A DNA stretch of 64,000 bases from Nemopilema nomurai (GCA_003864495.1 ML133503.1:124001-188000), one strand, 5' to 3'. Counted from the stretch's first letter, positions 14,727 to 29,700 are shown. Translations and numbers: made by a program. Notes: generated by a model not told the origin, from the letters alone.

Positions 14727-17700
14727 CTGTGAGATTGGTCACCTGACTATAAGCAGATGTGCCCCAACTACAATCATCCTTCCAAATGAAATTAAGAAAT
14801 CTAACTTCTAGCTGCAAATTGTTTCCTAGAAACTGCTGTCAAAAGTGACTTTTGAGTTCTTTATCGTGTCAAGTTTGACCTTATTTCTGCACGGCTGGGA
14901 GAATTGTTTTGATGTCCAAAAGAAGCTCCTTGAGCGACAGAGTTATCATGTACGAAACCAAGAGCAGTTGCCTTCGCAATTAAAAGCTCTACCTTGATTT
15001 AACGCAAATATGCATGGCTTCAGACGCGCTCGAAACGGTTCAACCAGCAGACAAATACACTAGTTACTGACCACATAAAAATTCACAAATATCATCAGCC
15101 ATTTGATTATCACACACTCGCGTATAAGCACTTTTTTAATAGGGATCAATCCTACATATAAGCGAGAAAATAACAATATTTCAAACATTTCGCCACTATT
15201 AGTTCTTATGTTGTCCTTCAATAAATAAAACGGCATAATTCCCATATGATAAAAATGAACAAGAAGATAGCTAAATAATTACGATTCTATCCTGTTTATT
15301 GTTTTATGACAGTATGACTGTTTATTGTTTTATGACAGTATGACTGTTTATTGTTTTATGACAGTATGACTGTTTATTGTTTTATGACAGTATGACTGTT
15401 TATTGTTTTATGACAGTATGACTGTTTATTGTTTTATGACAGTATGACTGTTTATTGTTTTATGACAGTATGACTGTTTATTGTTTTATGACAGTATGAC
15501 TGTTTATTGTTTTATGACAGTATGACTGTTTATTGTTTTATGACAGTATGACTGTTTATCGTTTTATGACAGTATGACTGTTTATTGTCCAACAGTCATT
15601 GCACCTGTACTTAACCAATTGAGGGGTTATTTGAATACTGCGAAAGTTTTCCTGGTCAGAATTCATTAACAACTTTTCATGTTATGTATCAACTGTCCTT
15701 TAGTGGAAATATTTTTCGACAAAAACAAGTGCAACAAATACATGTCATACACATAGCTGCAACGAGTCGGGTGGCTATATGCCTGTACAATAAAATCAAT
15801 AATATCAATAAATCAGAAATCATCAATAGCTGGCGTCCAAAGTTTGACCCCCTTAGGTGTACAAACGAACTCGATGGAAGTTGCCCAACACGTGACCAGC
15901 CTAGAAGTTATTCAGACACAGGGCACACAGGACTCATTCACCGTACTTGCTTCCATCTAGTGTGGTGAAGGCCAGTATGTTTATTTCAATTACATGGAAA
16001 TTACCGCTGCAATGTCTATAAATAATTCACCGTTTCTATCAGAAACAATTATCAACTTAGTCAAAATTAATCCGTCCATCTATGGCCTGTTAGGAAAAAA
16101 TGACCATTTCAAAGTACTAACGACATAACATGCAAGAATATGCAATTTGCAAGAAAGTATTTTATAATCTCGTTACCTTTGCTTATCCATAAAAAGTGCA
16201 GGATTTTAGTTTTGCTTCTTCAATTAACTCCAAAAAAATTGGTAATCATGATTAAGCCCAAGTAGAAATGTCTTATTTTCAACCCAATTGACCTAATTGG
16301 ACATAGCCTTTTATACCACGATCCTAATTATCCTAAATAACAATCATAATTAGCGATTTTACTAATAGCATGTCGCGAAATGCCTGTTTGCTAACTCCTC
16401 CGAACGCAGCTTCGCCTCGACTTTTGAGGCTGTTTACAGCCGTCTACCTCGAACCGAGGCTAGATATTAACGAGTTAAGTATAACGTTAGGCGATCACTT
16501 ATTTAAAAAATGACCCGGTCTTTTGGTGATCAGTTCGGGCGAAGAGGACAGAAAGAGGAAGAGCTAGACCTACTTGTACAACCTCAGTCTCGCGTCTGCA
16601 AAATGAGATTTGCCTTAGATTCATATTATGAAGTAGTGCTCATGCTATTTGCAGTGAAAATGGCTTAAATTGAACACATCAAACTTACCTTAAGAAAATT
16701 CAAACGATGTAACAGTTAACCTTGGTTCAAAGTTGGGGCAGAAATGGCCAAGGAGTACTATAGAATATTTCCGTTCTACAAAGTTAGGTGAACGTTTTAC
16801 AGATTCCTTCGCTGCAACACTTATTGGGTAAGCTAAACCACAATGATTTTGAGTGGAACAGGTGCTGGCATTGGCTGCAAATAACAAATTACACACTTAC
16901 CGCAAACTCAACCGATTTTTGTATAATTTTACCTCTTTGCGGCACAATTTCATTTTCCATTATTCAGATTGACAAAAAGACTCTTTCCTTTGATTCAAAT
17001 CGAAAACTAGAAATATATGCTGTGACGTCATCGGCCCAAACTTTCATTAGCTGCATGGGAATTTCGTCTGACAACAGGTTGTCTTTAAGGACTTTCTCTA
17101 GGATCGTGAGGGTAAATGAAGAACCTGCATATTGTTAAGCTTTCAAAAGTAGTCTTCAAACATTGCCGCAAGACCGTAGAATAAAAAATTGATCACTTGT
17201 TTTCAACTGAAGTATCCATTTTAAAGATAGAAGCCACTAAATTATGACTGCATTCAAGTGGAAGGGAAAACCTGTTCCACTTGTGGGGCAATGGAAGTGG
17301 CTAATGGGGGATTTCCCGACTAATTCGTGTGATAAAACTCCCCCTGCTTGACAAGATGACCATCGTTCATAGATTCTTTTAGACCAAGCAGATGCTTTCT
17401 AGACATCGCGAGCGGTTCGATTGCTCTGCCTACTTCCCACTACAGTGATCGTACGGTTTTTGAGCTGAAACTTATATGAACAGGTGTCGCTGCTGATGCG
17501 TGGTGACCTCGAACTTTCAGTGAAGTTTAGCACTAGTACCCACACCATACATCACATTTGTGCTCACTTTTCTCCTCCTGAAATCATCTTTATGATATCG
17601 CTCAGCTTTTCCAATGAAATTTTAACGCATTCCATTCACGCTCTAATACAGTTACATGCTTATCCGGCAAGTTAGGATTCAGTTTGCATTACAAAGGCTA

Positions 17701-20700
17701 GATCAGTTCCACATGGTCTTTGATCGGAACAAGGTTGTGAGCGGTCTCTCTTTCGTCGGCACCTCAAACAACCGAATCCTGATGAATAATGTTTGAATTC
17801 TACACCCAAGAAGCTTGGCACGTGTTGCTGAGCGAATTTGAAGGAGATATGGAGGGAAATTTTTTAATAAAGGCATAACCAGGGCGAATAAAAATGCAGC
17901 AAAAAACAAAGTGCCCACTGCAGTAATTCGTTCGATTTCCAGAAGATTCTAAAGTCATCTTAAAATGAATTAACGCGAATCTGACTTTGAAAGCCGTGAC
18001 ACTCAGGTAATCTGGGATAAGAGTAGCAAGCTGGAAAATAATGGATATGTGCTTGGTAAAATAGATGCAGAAAAGAGAACTTCTATTGACTAGAAGCGCC
18101 AAAAAGATAGAAGAATGAATGGTTAAATTGGCAGTATAGTCAACACTCGCCCACAGAATCGCCCTTGAATGTCCACTAGGCATTTCTGTACTTCTGGACA
18201 TTTCCAAGGTCTATTTTGCTAAACCAGAAAGGTGCTTTCACTACTGCGCGAGCAAACAGAGCTGCGATGAAGACAATATCACCTGCAGTTAAAATTCGCA
18301 CTCGTACAAATCCTTACGGGCCAGTGCTTTAACAAAAATGGACTTTGTGAATAGACTTATGGCTCATTTTGCAATCAAAAAAGCGCTTCAGTAAACACAC
18401 CTCCCTTTACCACCCACTCAATTGCAACTTTGGACTGAGAACGACTCGAAAAGCCCAATACATGGCGATAATTCAAAGTAACAGATGTGTTTACCTGTCA
18501 AGTTTACTTGCAGCTTAACAAGGCAGGGCTGATACAACTGGTAATCCAAAACAGGCAACACTCTTGTGGGGGATGTGATGGTCTCACCTCGACTAGCCGG
18601 ACCTCGACTTCCAATTGATTCGTAACTGCAGCTAGTACCATGTTTAGTATTCAGAATTTTCCTAACGCTTTATTGACTATTTCTTATTATGTAAACTTGT
18701 TTAGGGGAATTGATGGCGAAATGTATTCAGGTAAAATGGCGACACAGTGGTTAAAAGGTGCAACTGTTTTTGCAAGTGGCGAGGTCAAGCACCCCCTTCA
18801 GGAAAAGCATTTGCTTTGATGACAAAAACCAGTAAATTTTCTGCTGGCTTGCAAAAAAAACGTTGCTTGCAGCAGACAAAGTTGGAGACGAAAAACAACC
18901 ATTAGAGTAAAACCATTGCCTTGTGGCCATACTGCAGTCAATACGAAAAAGCAGACTATTGAACCGGACCAAAACCAGATTCGTTTTCACATTGATTTCA
19001 AAACCAGCGGGACAATCACTTGTTAATCTAAATTTCGAAGAAGTAAGCGGCTGTCCAAGTAGACACAAAGGGAAGAGAAGGAAGACAGACATTACTTTTG
19101 AAATTATTTTAGCTAAATCGATGATTTTTGCCACACGGTTTTAGCTATCTAGCACGGCAATGTTCTTTAGAAATATAGATTCCGTTGGAATTCCAGTCTA
19201 ACTGGTTCTTATTTGAGAAGCAGCTTCAAACCAGCACAATGACAATCTCAAATGCTGCTGAACATTTTGCCATATTGACCAACACACATTTAGGCCCATT
19301 CACATTTTCCTTATCAAACAAAGTGTACGATGTTAATTGAAAAGTTTCAATCATAAAAAACTTTTATATTGCGTTTGTCTGTTGATCGTTATTGTTTGAA
19401 TCCGTTGCAAAAAATACTGTTATAAATCACTGTAATTTTCTATTACCTTTTTTAAATGAAACAGGCAAGGGTCCAAGCAGAAAACAAATCTTCCTTTCCC
19501 TTTATTTTACGAATAGAGCCTCTAAAGGTTACTTTCAATAAAGATGGGAAATTTCCGGCAAAATGATTTACACTTGCTGAAAATAAAAACAAAGAAAAGC
19601 TTTCCCGCAGAGAACGTATACAGGGAGAAAATCAACTAGAATAAACGAGAAATAATTTCGAAGTTGTTAAAAATAATACCGCACAATTTGCCTAAAAGCA
19701 ACATGGCTTAGCTAGTTATAGCTATTTTCTAATTTGCTATTAGCTCAAGCCAGGGAGAATCCCATAAGCGGGACTTGCATGAGAAACTTGGTAGCAATCA
19801 AATAGTTGACAGTTGGGGCGGAGGGGCAATGTTATTATTTTAATAGTAAAAACTGTCAGATGGCGAAGTCCCTGTTTACGAAATGATCTTACTAACCAAA
19901 TGGATGCTAAATTTTCATAACCAAAGTATGTTGCTTCGGTCAAGTTTAATCGACATCACGTCAGCTATGATTTTTCTGCGTGTATTGGCGAACTGGGGCA
20001 ATTAGGGATGGCGGTTTTCCCGGGGTAAAAAATGTCGGCTTTATGCAAATTTGTCTGGCGACCTGAAATCCTCACGGTACCCTTTATAAAGATTACCAGA
20101 TCTCGGCCTGGAAACAGCGGCAAATGAAAAGGGTGACCCAGGTTCTCAAATCTGACCTGTGATTATGAAGGATTACAAATCAAGTAAGTAGGGAGTCTCA
20201 GGAAAACTTCGACAAGCTTTCTCCTCTTTTTCTAATATATCCTCTTTCGAAATAACACGACCAGGTTCCAAATTTGATTCAAGCAACAGGCCTGTGAGAT
20301 TCTCTCGCAAATTTATCTTAATGTCAATGGTCTCCTTATAGCTTCAAATGGAAGCTCTTTTGCAGTCGATTGGCTTGGGCTGATGACGTCACACTAGCTA
20401 TGACGTCATCGCTTTTCAAATTTCCCCGGCGGGCATTTCGCATGCCTAAAACCATTTACACTAGCTTGCTTTCATCGGCCTATGTCTCGTAGGTTGCCCC
20501 CCAATTTTAGCGATTTGTAGTTTGGATTCATTAACTTCACTGAATTAATGCAAGACGAGTTGACAGTGACACTGATGAAAAATTAACTGCAAACGATGCG
20601 GCAAGGTGTTTGGAGACAGTTGCATCGATGAGATTCATATTCTTAGGAAAGGCCAGGATCTACTAGAGAAAGAGCCTCTCAGAATTGTTGATCCACGGCC

Positions 20701-23700
20701 TTTTCAATATTTAATGAAACGAGACTTTGGAGCCTTCTCATCCAATATTGATAAGGAGTATGGTAGTGGCGGTCCAGACACACACTTGGCCGCCAATCGC
20801 CCAAGCTCTTCTCCAAACTGGTCATTCCGCTGACGTGCTGTAGATTGTGGAGAAAGCCATCTGGCTCAAACCCGGTAAGCCAAATTCTCTTTATTTATCC
20901 AAGCAATTGCGATTAAAAATTTTCCTCTTAGAAGGAGGTCTATACAAAAAAATCCCTTTTCATAATTACCTAAATATCATGAGGTGGGCACTTCATCGGT
21001 AAGAGCTTCAGGAACAGCAGAAAAGGTTCACCAGAGTCTGTTTATGAAATTCCTTCTTGCTCTAATCATTTATGTGTATGGTTTGAAACGCTCGAATTGA
21101 AAATGCAACACTCTTACACTAACAGGATAAAATGGACTCGAAAATAAAGCGGTTTCTAGTTTTGCATTACAATGTGGCTTCGAAATGAAAAATTGGAGTT
21201 CCTGACTTAATGTAATCTACACAACTTTGAAAAAGGTCAGACAGCTCATACCTATAAAAAAATTTGAATAGAAACTCCAGGTCTATCGAAATTATAGCGC
21301 ACTGAATTCAGAAAGATATGAAGAATCGCAGCTTACGTTGCTTTGTTAATTAGATAGACAACTATCATTAGACACCGCAAGGTGGAGGCAATCGTGAGGG
21401 ATGGAGAGAAAAAAGCCAGCAGTATGGAGAGGAAAGTTTGACAGAAGGGACCAAGAGATCTCCGATACGACAAATTTCAGATGTGTACTGAAGTGAAACA
21501 ATGAAACAAGGTCGTACACGACACAATATGGTCAGCATTGATGTGCTTGCTTCGACGATGACAGTCAACAATCTATTCCTAAAAGTTTTCATTACAGATC
21601 ATCTTTGAACTCTCTGCAGGCCTTTTTCTGACATACATTTTTGAATGCTAATTAATGAACATGCCTAAACGGAGCTCTGGTAGTAGCTATATTTGACACA
21701 CGAAACAAACAGGGCCACCGCAGTCCTTTTAATAGACGTGTTATTTTGGTATTTCTTTGAGTTCTACCTACCGTTTCTCATTTGTCATATTCTAAAACAT
21801 GAGTGTTGCAGGTTGCAAGATGTAATCAAAATATTCCTACACAGCTATATCAAAGCCTAAGAATCGGGAAACTGTTTTTCCATCATTGCTGATAAAAACA
21901 AACCTTTAAGTTTTTCGATTACAATCGCCTTGTGGGATTTTGTCAAAATACAGGCATAAATTTGCAATACAAAACGCAGTCGTTCAAGCAGATGTGACTT
22001 GGGATCGATAAAGCTTTCTTGGTGAAAAGAAAGAATATAACAGCCACCAGCTAAACAATTTTAATCGATTGATTTTCATAGCCTATTTCAATTGAAAATG
22101 CGAAGTTGGAACACTTGCGGGTAAATACGCTATATCAAAACCTGCAATGAAAAGCGATCGGTTTGGAATTCGTTTGACAACAATAACAATTGCTGATTAG
22201 AGCTGTCAAGCTAGACTTCTATTTTTAGTGCTGGGGTCACGAATTGTGCCGTAAAAAACTCAATGAATGAATCCTTTAGAGAAAACCGAGCATTTGTCTC
22301 GAAACCATCGAAACGCAGTCGAAACGATCGTCACGCTTCGCGAAATTTTCTTGTTCGCGAAATTTGCTTGTTCGCGAAATTCGCTTGTTTGCGAAATTTG
22401 CTTGTTCGCGAAATTCGCTTGTTCGCGAAATTTGCTTGTTCGCGAAATTCGCTTGTTCGCGAAATTCGCTTGTTTGCGAAATTTGCTTGTTCGCGAAATT
22501 CGAACGGTGCGCGAAATTCGAACGGTGCGCGACAATTCCAGCATTAGCTCCCAACGATGATAAATGGCGCAGAAAGATTGCTGATTAAAGGTTTTTGCCT
22601 TTTATTGTTATCAGTCAAACAGGCAATGGAAGGCTTTGGTTAAAGACCTGCAGTTCAATTTTGACTCGCGAGTCACAAAGCAAATGCTACAGTCCAAGAT
22701 TTTGCTCAACGATATCTTACTTGACTTAAACTTGACCTAAACCTTATTTGTATAGCTGCCTCGTTTTAACAGCTAAGAAAACTAGGGTTTGATTTCTGCT
22801 TTGGGTTCGTGCTGCCATTATAACTGAAGATTGCATTATGAGTTTGGAAAGCCTGTACATGGCATCAAATTTTCACTTCGTCGTCAAATCGTCAGAAAAT
22901 CAGTGATTCTCACTTAGGCCACTGTACACGGGGGAGTTCTCACTGACCTGATAAACAAATGATTACATCCTTAGAATACGTTGAACCTTAGCAATGATTC
23001 CTTGCTGTAATAAGACCCACCTCTTCGGTTCTTTGCTCTGCCTTTTTATCAGTCTCTTCTATTTGCTTGCACTCGTCTTGAAGCATGACCATGTCCTCTT
23101 TAAAGGCAATAATCTCTTCGCTTATCTGCCTGTGACGTTGCAATAGGGACTGAAATTGAAGGCAAAAAACAATTAGCAATGAAGTGCAAATAAGGATAAC
23201 ATCTATTTTATGGTGCCCGCCCAATATGAGCTAAAAAAGTGTTAACTGGTAAAATTTGACTGGTCACTGGAGTCAACCAAAAGCAAGCAAAAACAATTAG
23301 CAAAAAAGGACCGTGTATTTCAGCCTTAAGAGTGGAATGGTAACCTCCAACCAATACGAAGACCGGAACATTAGTGCCCCCATTAATTTGGACGAGATCT
23401 GCGGCGACTTGTTTCCCTGTCAGATTTTGGGACCCTTCAATACCCCGTGAGCACCCTCTTTCTTTCTGAGAACCTTGCACAAACAAACATGACTTTAGAA
23501 GCAGCAATTCCTCTCAAGCTACTTCAGGCTAAGAAATAAGTCAATGCAAATGATGTATGATTTATTCATACGATTTATCTCTTTCCAAACTTTAAAATGT
23601 TGCCAAAAACGGTTACACGCCTTTACCTTCCCGTGTCAATTTCAATTAAAATTTGCGATATACAAAACTATTTGCAGCATATGGCACAGTGGACCACTCT

Positions 23701-26700
23701 GTTAGAAAACATTAGCGTATGGGCTAGCCCTAAAAGACTGGAAAAGTCATTTATATACACATATTAAGTAGCAACTTGTTCAAAAGTTCGAAGTTCGCTC
23801 CAACTAATTTACAAACTACAAATTTATTGCTTCAGCTTGCTAAACTGAACTCTCTCATTTATCCTGTTCAGTGCCAGATTCAAGGGGGGCGTAAGAGGCG
23901 TACTACCCCCCCCCTTATTTCTGCAGGGCGATGATTATTTTCTACTGATTTTTGCGCTAGCTTAAGGGCAATTTTACAAAGAAGTCATACCTTCACCCCC
24001 CTTTCTAATAATGCTGGATCCGGCCCTGCTGTTACAAATCATTATTTGTTGATCAGAGTGTTCTAGCCAACCCTCAAGAATTCTATCGGAGTAGTTTTTA
24101 GGAACGTTATAATTAGCAAAGCCAGCTGTCTCCTCAGAAACAGCTAAACATTTTTAGTAGCAAAAACCTATTGAAAGCTAATTTGCTAATCCTCTTTAAC
24201 CCTGCTAAGAAACTAAAAAACCGATGGAAAAATTGCCTGAGGAAATCCCAGTGTACTAGGGGGAACTTATCTGCTTAGGTTCCTGCGTGGGTTCTTAGAA
24301 AAAACGTGACTTTAAGACCCGCTCGTGACATCAAGGCACTTAAGTAAGATAATGCAACTATTTTTAACATTCACGCTTGCTGATTTCTCGAAACCATTAG
24401 ACGTCTTCACTTCAGGTGGTCTGAATCTTTTTGCGAATTTAAAGCAAAACTGATGATTTGCTCGCTTCTATTTACGCTTCAAATCGCTACAAAATAACTT
24501 AGCATAATGCTGACAATGACGGCTTATCAAATTGTTGGCCAAATTCTGACCAAATTATGAACAACTTTAAGCCAATAAAGATTGCGATGGCGTAGAAAAC
24601 ACAAAATTATAAATGCCCTCGCAGTTGGATAAGCGTAATAAACTATGAAGAAATGCGTTACCATAAATTATAATTCCAAAAAAAATGTTTAAATAATAAA
24701 AAAACGACTGAAGTAAAAATGTTGGAAGAACACGATTGTGTTTGATGCAAAAATATTCGCCAAGAGATATTCTGACAGCCTTTCCTTTAGCCAAATCCCC
24801 TTCAAACAGGCCTGCAATAGAAACTAATTTGCGCCTGATTCTACGTCCCAGCCCCCCCTGACTGATTGCCCTGCTCGAATGGGCGTGGCTTAACAAGATC
24901 GAAGGAGATCGCGTTATATTGAACCAAACAGACTGGAAGGTAAACATCTTGAAAACAAACACTTCTGCATCCGATTGCACCTGTGCAGACAGCAACACTT
25001 GTTTTGCAAACACATTGAAACACAGAGACTGCTCGTTCATCCGTTCGAAGCGCTCGGTAAAAGTAGTGTCTCCATCTACGCAGAGCCATCGCGCGGGAAA
25101 ACACTTTCGAGGTTTGTGGCATTCGTTGTTTCGTCAGCTTTTAAACAAATCTAATCTGATTGTAATCGCAGCGAGCCTTTTCAATTCTTGATAATCGAAA
25201 GCCATCTGATCTCCGAAAAACGCGTTGTTTTAGCAGTCACACGGGTATACTCATAGCGGGCCATCAGCAGGTTAACACGGCTATTTCAAATCAGTATTAT
25301 AACTGCAGAAAGCCATGCACAATAAAAGGTACCTATCTAAACGATTCGTAATCCTTGCTTGGAGTCGCCTAAACGGTCGATTTTCCCATACGCGTAACAG
25401 CGTCAAATGCAGCCGGAAAGCGAGTATGAGGCGAAGAAATTCTTGCTGCCTTCAACACCAAGGTGCCGTGAACATTCTGCTACTTTGACAGGTACTCGTG
25501 CTTCGTGTATTCGGCGTAATTTTACTTTATTCAGCTGCGAAATGAGTGTGGCTAGTGTTGTTATTGTTGGCAATGATGATATGTGCCTGTATCCAAATGC
25601 TATAATCAAATGAAACATTTGGCATTGCAATCCAGGCCCCTTTTTAGCATTGCTAAGGTCCATCGCCTGCACTGGACTTATTCAATGACATTGTGTATTA
25701 ATGTTCATATTTCTCATCGTTTTCCATTCAAAGAGTGTATCAACTATTGCCTCTGACGACATGGCTCTAATACAATAGCAATTCAGCACTGCTATTTACA
25801 CTGCAAGTAACAATTAACATTGACTTTTGATTGGATGTGAAAAGCGTTCAGTGGCGCTGTGTGAAATGTTGGAAAAAACAAATATCGCAGCACCAACCAC
25901 TTTGAGTGCCGTCGGAAAGAAATTCACATGGGGGGGGGGCTGTCTACCTTTTTGCATTCCTTATCATTCAGTATACCGTTATGAAGGAAACATACTGCAG
26001 TTTGACTATTATTGGGGGGGGCTCCAAATATTGAGGGGTCTGCCATCTACGTACCACCTTGTCGATAACTCAGTTTGACAGCAGCATTGGTGAGGATTCA
26101 CTTGGTCATTTTTTACCCTTTCCCTTATCGAACACGTGCTACGCCCTTGGAAAGGAGATAGGCATTGCAAGATCATCTCTCAAACAATCGAAATATTCAC
26201 TGCAAATATTCCCTCATCTTAACAGCACACTTCTGGATTTCTTTTCTGATCGAACTTTCTTTGACAAGCTTGTTAGACGAACAAATTCGAAATGCAACAT
26301 TGTCAGTAACTTGTTTGTCTTGTTAAAAGCAACGAAAAGTGTGAAGAACTTGACATTGGGTGTTGCTAGACGAACATCGCCAAAGAAATTGGGACATTTG
26401 CGTGCAGTAAGGCCCTCAAGAATCAATAAAAGAAACTAAAATCGAATTGAAAACGTTTATAAGGAGGTAGGAAACGGACAAACAGTGTATGACGCCTAAC
26501 AACGGACATCGAAGCTATAACAGCATGCTCACATCGCTGCCAAACAAGTGGTTGAGAGATAATCTTTTCTAACAATTTAATTAAGAGGAAAGAAACGGAA
26601 GTAGTGAAAGGAAAAAAATTAATCAAAAAAATTAAGAAACAAAAGTGTTTTGCTAGTAAAGTTTTTAATGTAGAGATTCAACTGTGCGTCTTTTCATTTT

Positions 26701-29700
26701 CTGCGTGCTCATTATGTGCGCGCTTAAGGCTCCCTGACTGGATTCAATCAAATCCCAAATAATGTTTTCACCAAACCAAAACAGTGCAGTCTTTTAGTTT
26801 TGAACAATATCTTGCTGAATTTTAGAAAACGTTAATGCTTACTTTCTAAGGACTGCACAACAGCGATTTATGAGAAAACATCAAAAGAGACGTTAGTCAC
26901 GGCAAAGCAAAAAATCCCGAAAAAAACTTAACAAAGTTACAAAAGTACAAGGCAATTGTCAATGCTTTTACGCCACAAAACACAAATTGTTAGCGAATCC
27001 AATGCGTACGAGATAATTGTCGAATCATAGGGCTACAATCCCGGCAAAAACATTTTAGGCTTTACATGAACAATTAATATTTCTGCCTTTCTTTAAAAAA
27101 AACTTTGCTCCAATGTTGACTGCTTGTTTTTGAAGCACTTATTACTGAACTACAAATTCATCACCGATTTAAGGGGAGAGGAAAAGATTTGAATATACCG
27201 GGGCAACATAAAGGTCGATATTTCGACAATGTATTTTGTGATGACGATTTTGTCCGGGAATGCAGCAGTCGGCTACGAAGCGAACTTTCCCTGTGCAGTG
27301 ATCACGCAAGGCCCGAAAAACACTATATCATTATAATTATCATTATTATCATTTTGTTGCAAAAATAAACCATGGAAAAATCCAAAATCCTTTTTAATTT
27401 TGATCATTTTATTTTTCATTCGGTTTTCTTCCTTTTACCTTACCATTGTTATAGTTTTTCTTATAAAACCAAGCTAGCCAATTGCAAATTACCTTGTAAT
27501 AGTGAGATTTGTAATTGTAGTTTAAGTTGAATTGAAAATGAAATGTTTCCATTATTACTATTATTATTATTATTATAGCAGCTGCAGTCGTTAGGTTGGG
27601 AGGTGGATCTGATAGTGCTTTGCTTTGGCTTACTTGGTTGCATCAGAAAAGGATGTTTGGACTGTTATGAGATCATTGTCAGTAGATAAGTTGATTGTAA
27701 AGAGCACATTACAGTGGTGCTTGGTACCAAATTTGACAATGGCCAACTATATATGGAGACACAGGGTTAAGAAGTTATTCATGTGAATCTATTTTCTCTC
27801 GGCCCTTGCGTATGATCAGATACAATAAGTTCTATAAAAAAATTTCACATTGAATGACCTCTAAATCTTGTGTCTCACAGTTTATATCCATTGATTATGT
27901 ATGTAGTGGATAACACAAGCCTCGTAGACATACCTTTTATGTAAACTGAGCTTTTAGCTCGGACACTAGGGCAAATACGAATAATATTATTATTGTTATT
28001 ATTATTATTATTTATTTGCTCCACAATTTCTTTAAATGGGTCATAATTTGTCCTTGAGGCTTGGTGACAGCAAGTCTCCTGAAAACTCGATGACTTTCCT
28101 GAGAATTCAGGATGACTATTTTCTGCATTTCAACAATTTTGGTTTCAATTCCGATTTCTTTTAGTCTTTTACAGAGGTCTTTAGGGGTTGTTACAAGGGC
28201 ACCAATAACTATAGGTATAATCTGCACATTCATGTTCCACAATATTCTAAGTTCCCAGGCCAGATCTTGGTATTTCTCTACCTGTTCGAATTCTTTTGTG
28301 TCCATTCGACTGTCAAATGGAATTGCGAATTCCACTATCAGGCATTCATTCTTCACTTTATCCTTGATGACTACGTCTGGGCGCCTTGTTGTATGACATG
28401 ATCTGTTTGTGTCCCAAAGAATAGTCCAGACATCGTTCTCCATCGTCCTTTCTGGTTCGTGTTCATACCATTTGCTTTTTACATGAAAGCAATATTTCAG
28501 ACACACTTCCCACCTCAGCTTCAATGATGTAAAATGACTGGCTTTACTCGGCTGAACATCAAGTGGCTACCCACAACCTCAGATATTCAGAGCACACCTT
28601 AGGGTTCTCGCTGTTCCAAGAAGACATGCCTTTTGTAAGGTTCCAAAGTAGATGTTAGGATTGATCATTATTATCATCGTTGTGGATTAGCATTCCTGTG
28701 ATAATGGCTAAGCTGGAACTCCTTAAGCTCTTTTATCGACTTGCTCATCTTCTTGTCCGCTGGCGTCAAAGTCTCAATTTCACCTCGAATCCAAGGGATC
28801 CGACTAGTACCGCCATAAAGATAATCTTCAATGGGAGCAATACTATATTAAACCCATAGTGGGGTTCTCTATAATTCTCGGTGACCTACAATGCCCTCCA
28901 AAAGTAGTTGGAACACCGAGAATGTACTCATAATAAATGTATATTTTTCAGTTCATTTCCCAAACTGAAGCAGACGGAGCTCTCCCCCCCCCCCCCCCCC
29001 TGGGGGGAGGGGAGACGTTTAATAGGAAAGATGATTGGACTGTTCCAACGCTTTTGGTGAGCATTGTAGAACAGTTATTTGCAGACTCTTCACTAATAAT
29101 GGCTGTCAACTTTACTCTGTGAAACTGGTTTAGGATAAGAAAGTTGATATGCTTTCACTATAACTGGTATGCCTGCATATGATATTTACTTGAACAAACT
29201 AGATTCAAGATGGGCTTGCATGACACGGCGGGCGGAGGACCCAAACACGCATGCGTTCACGCGCCTCCCGCGCGTATGACTGGGAGCGGGACGGCAAGAA
29301 ATGGAAGAAATGGTTGCGAATATTGACTTCACCGACGGAGAAATTGAGGCCTAAACAACTAGTTCAGTCGGGATTAAGGTGGGAGAATTTCAAATGAGAT
29401 GAGACATAGCGGGAAAAGTGAGCGAAATGTCCGATGAACGCCAAACCAGAAAGCGGGTGAAATGATAAGACACAAACAGGCGCTGGAACCACACGCAGAG
29501 AGCAGTTGCCATTATCCGCGAAGTTTGAAGCAAGCAGATGAATAATTAGCAAACCGCAAAGGATTGATAGAAAACGTCGATGCATGAAGACAATATAGCA
29601 CTTGCAAATTTCCTTATCTTTTTGATAACATAATATTGAACAGGTTTTCAAATCTCTCGGGCACTATCATTCATCGCCACTGCATCATGCAGCAACAATA

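Larger units (their letters stand above)
13787..23020 (-). other. 9.2-kb intron between exons 11 and 12
   Basis: Holds the TGAT region, the 26-bp array, the paired CRE palindromes and the 17-bp minisatellite. Hydrophobic minus-strand frames at 17703-18207 and 18751-19134 have no firm family match. The rest is plain AT-rich sequence. Confidence 0.7.

Noticed and set aside
17703..18207. Hydrophobic minus-strand frames that might be a GPCR or transporter remnant
   Set aside because: No DRY-like or other family motif could be aligned, and the frames overlap in conflict; left as unexplained intron sequence.
18751..19134. 127-codon minus-strand ORF
   Set aside because: No domain, no splice context, composition like the surrounding intron.
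22260..22588. Five overlapping ORFs with 17-residue repeats
   Set aside because: All are translations of the 17-bp minisatellite in different frames.
24567..25040. 157-codon minus-strand ORF
   Set aside because: Low-information sequence with no recognisable motif; plausible by chance in 64 kb.
26059..26439. 126-codon plus-strand ORF
   Set aside because: Begins next to a G-run, no domain or family resemblance, not supported by flanking splice sites.
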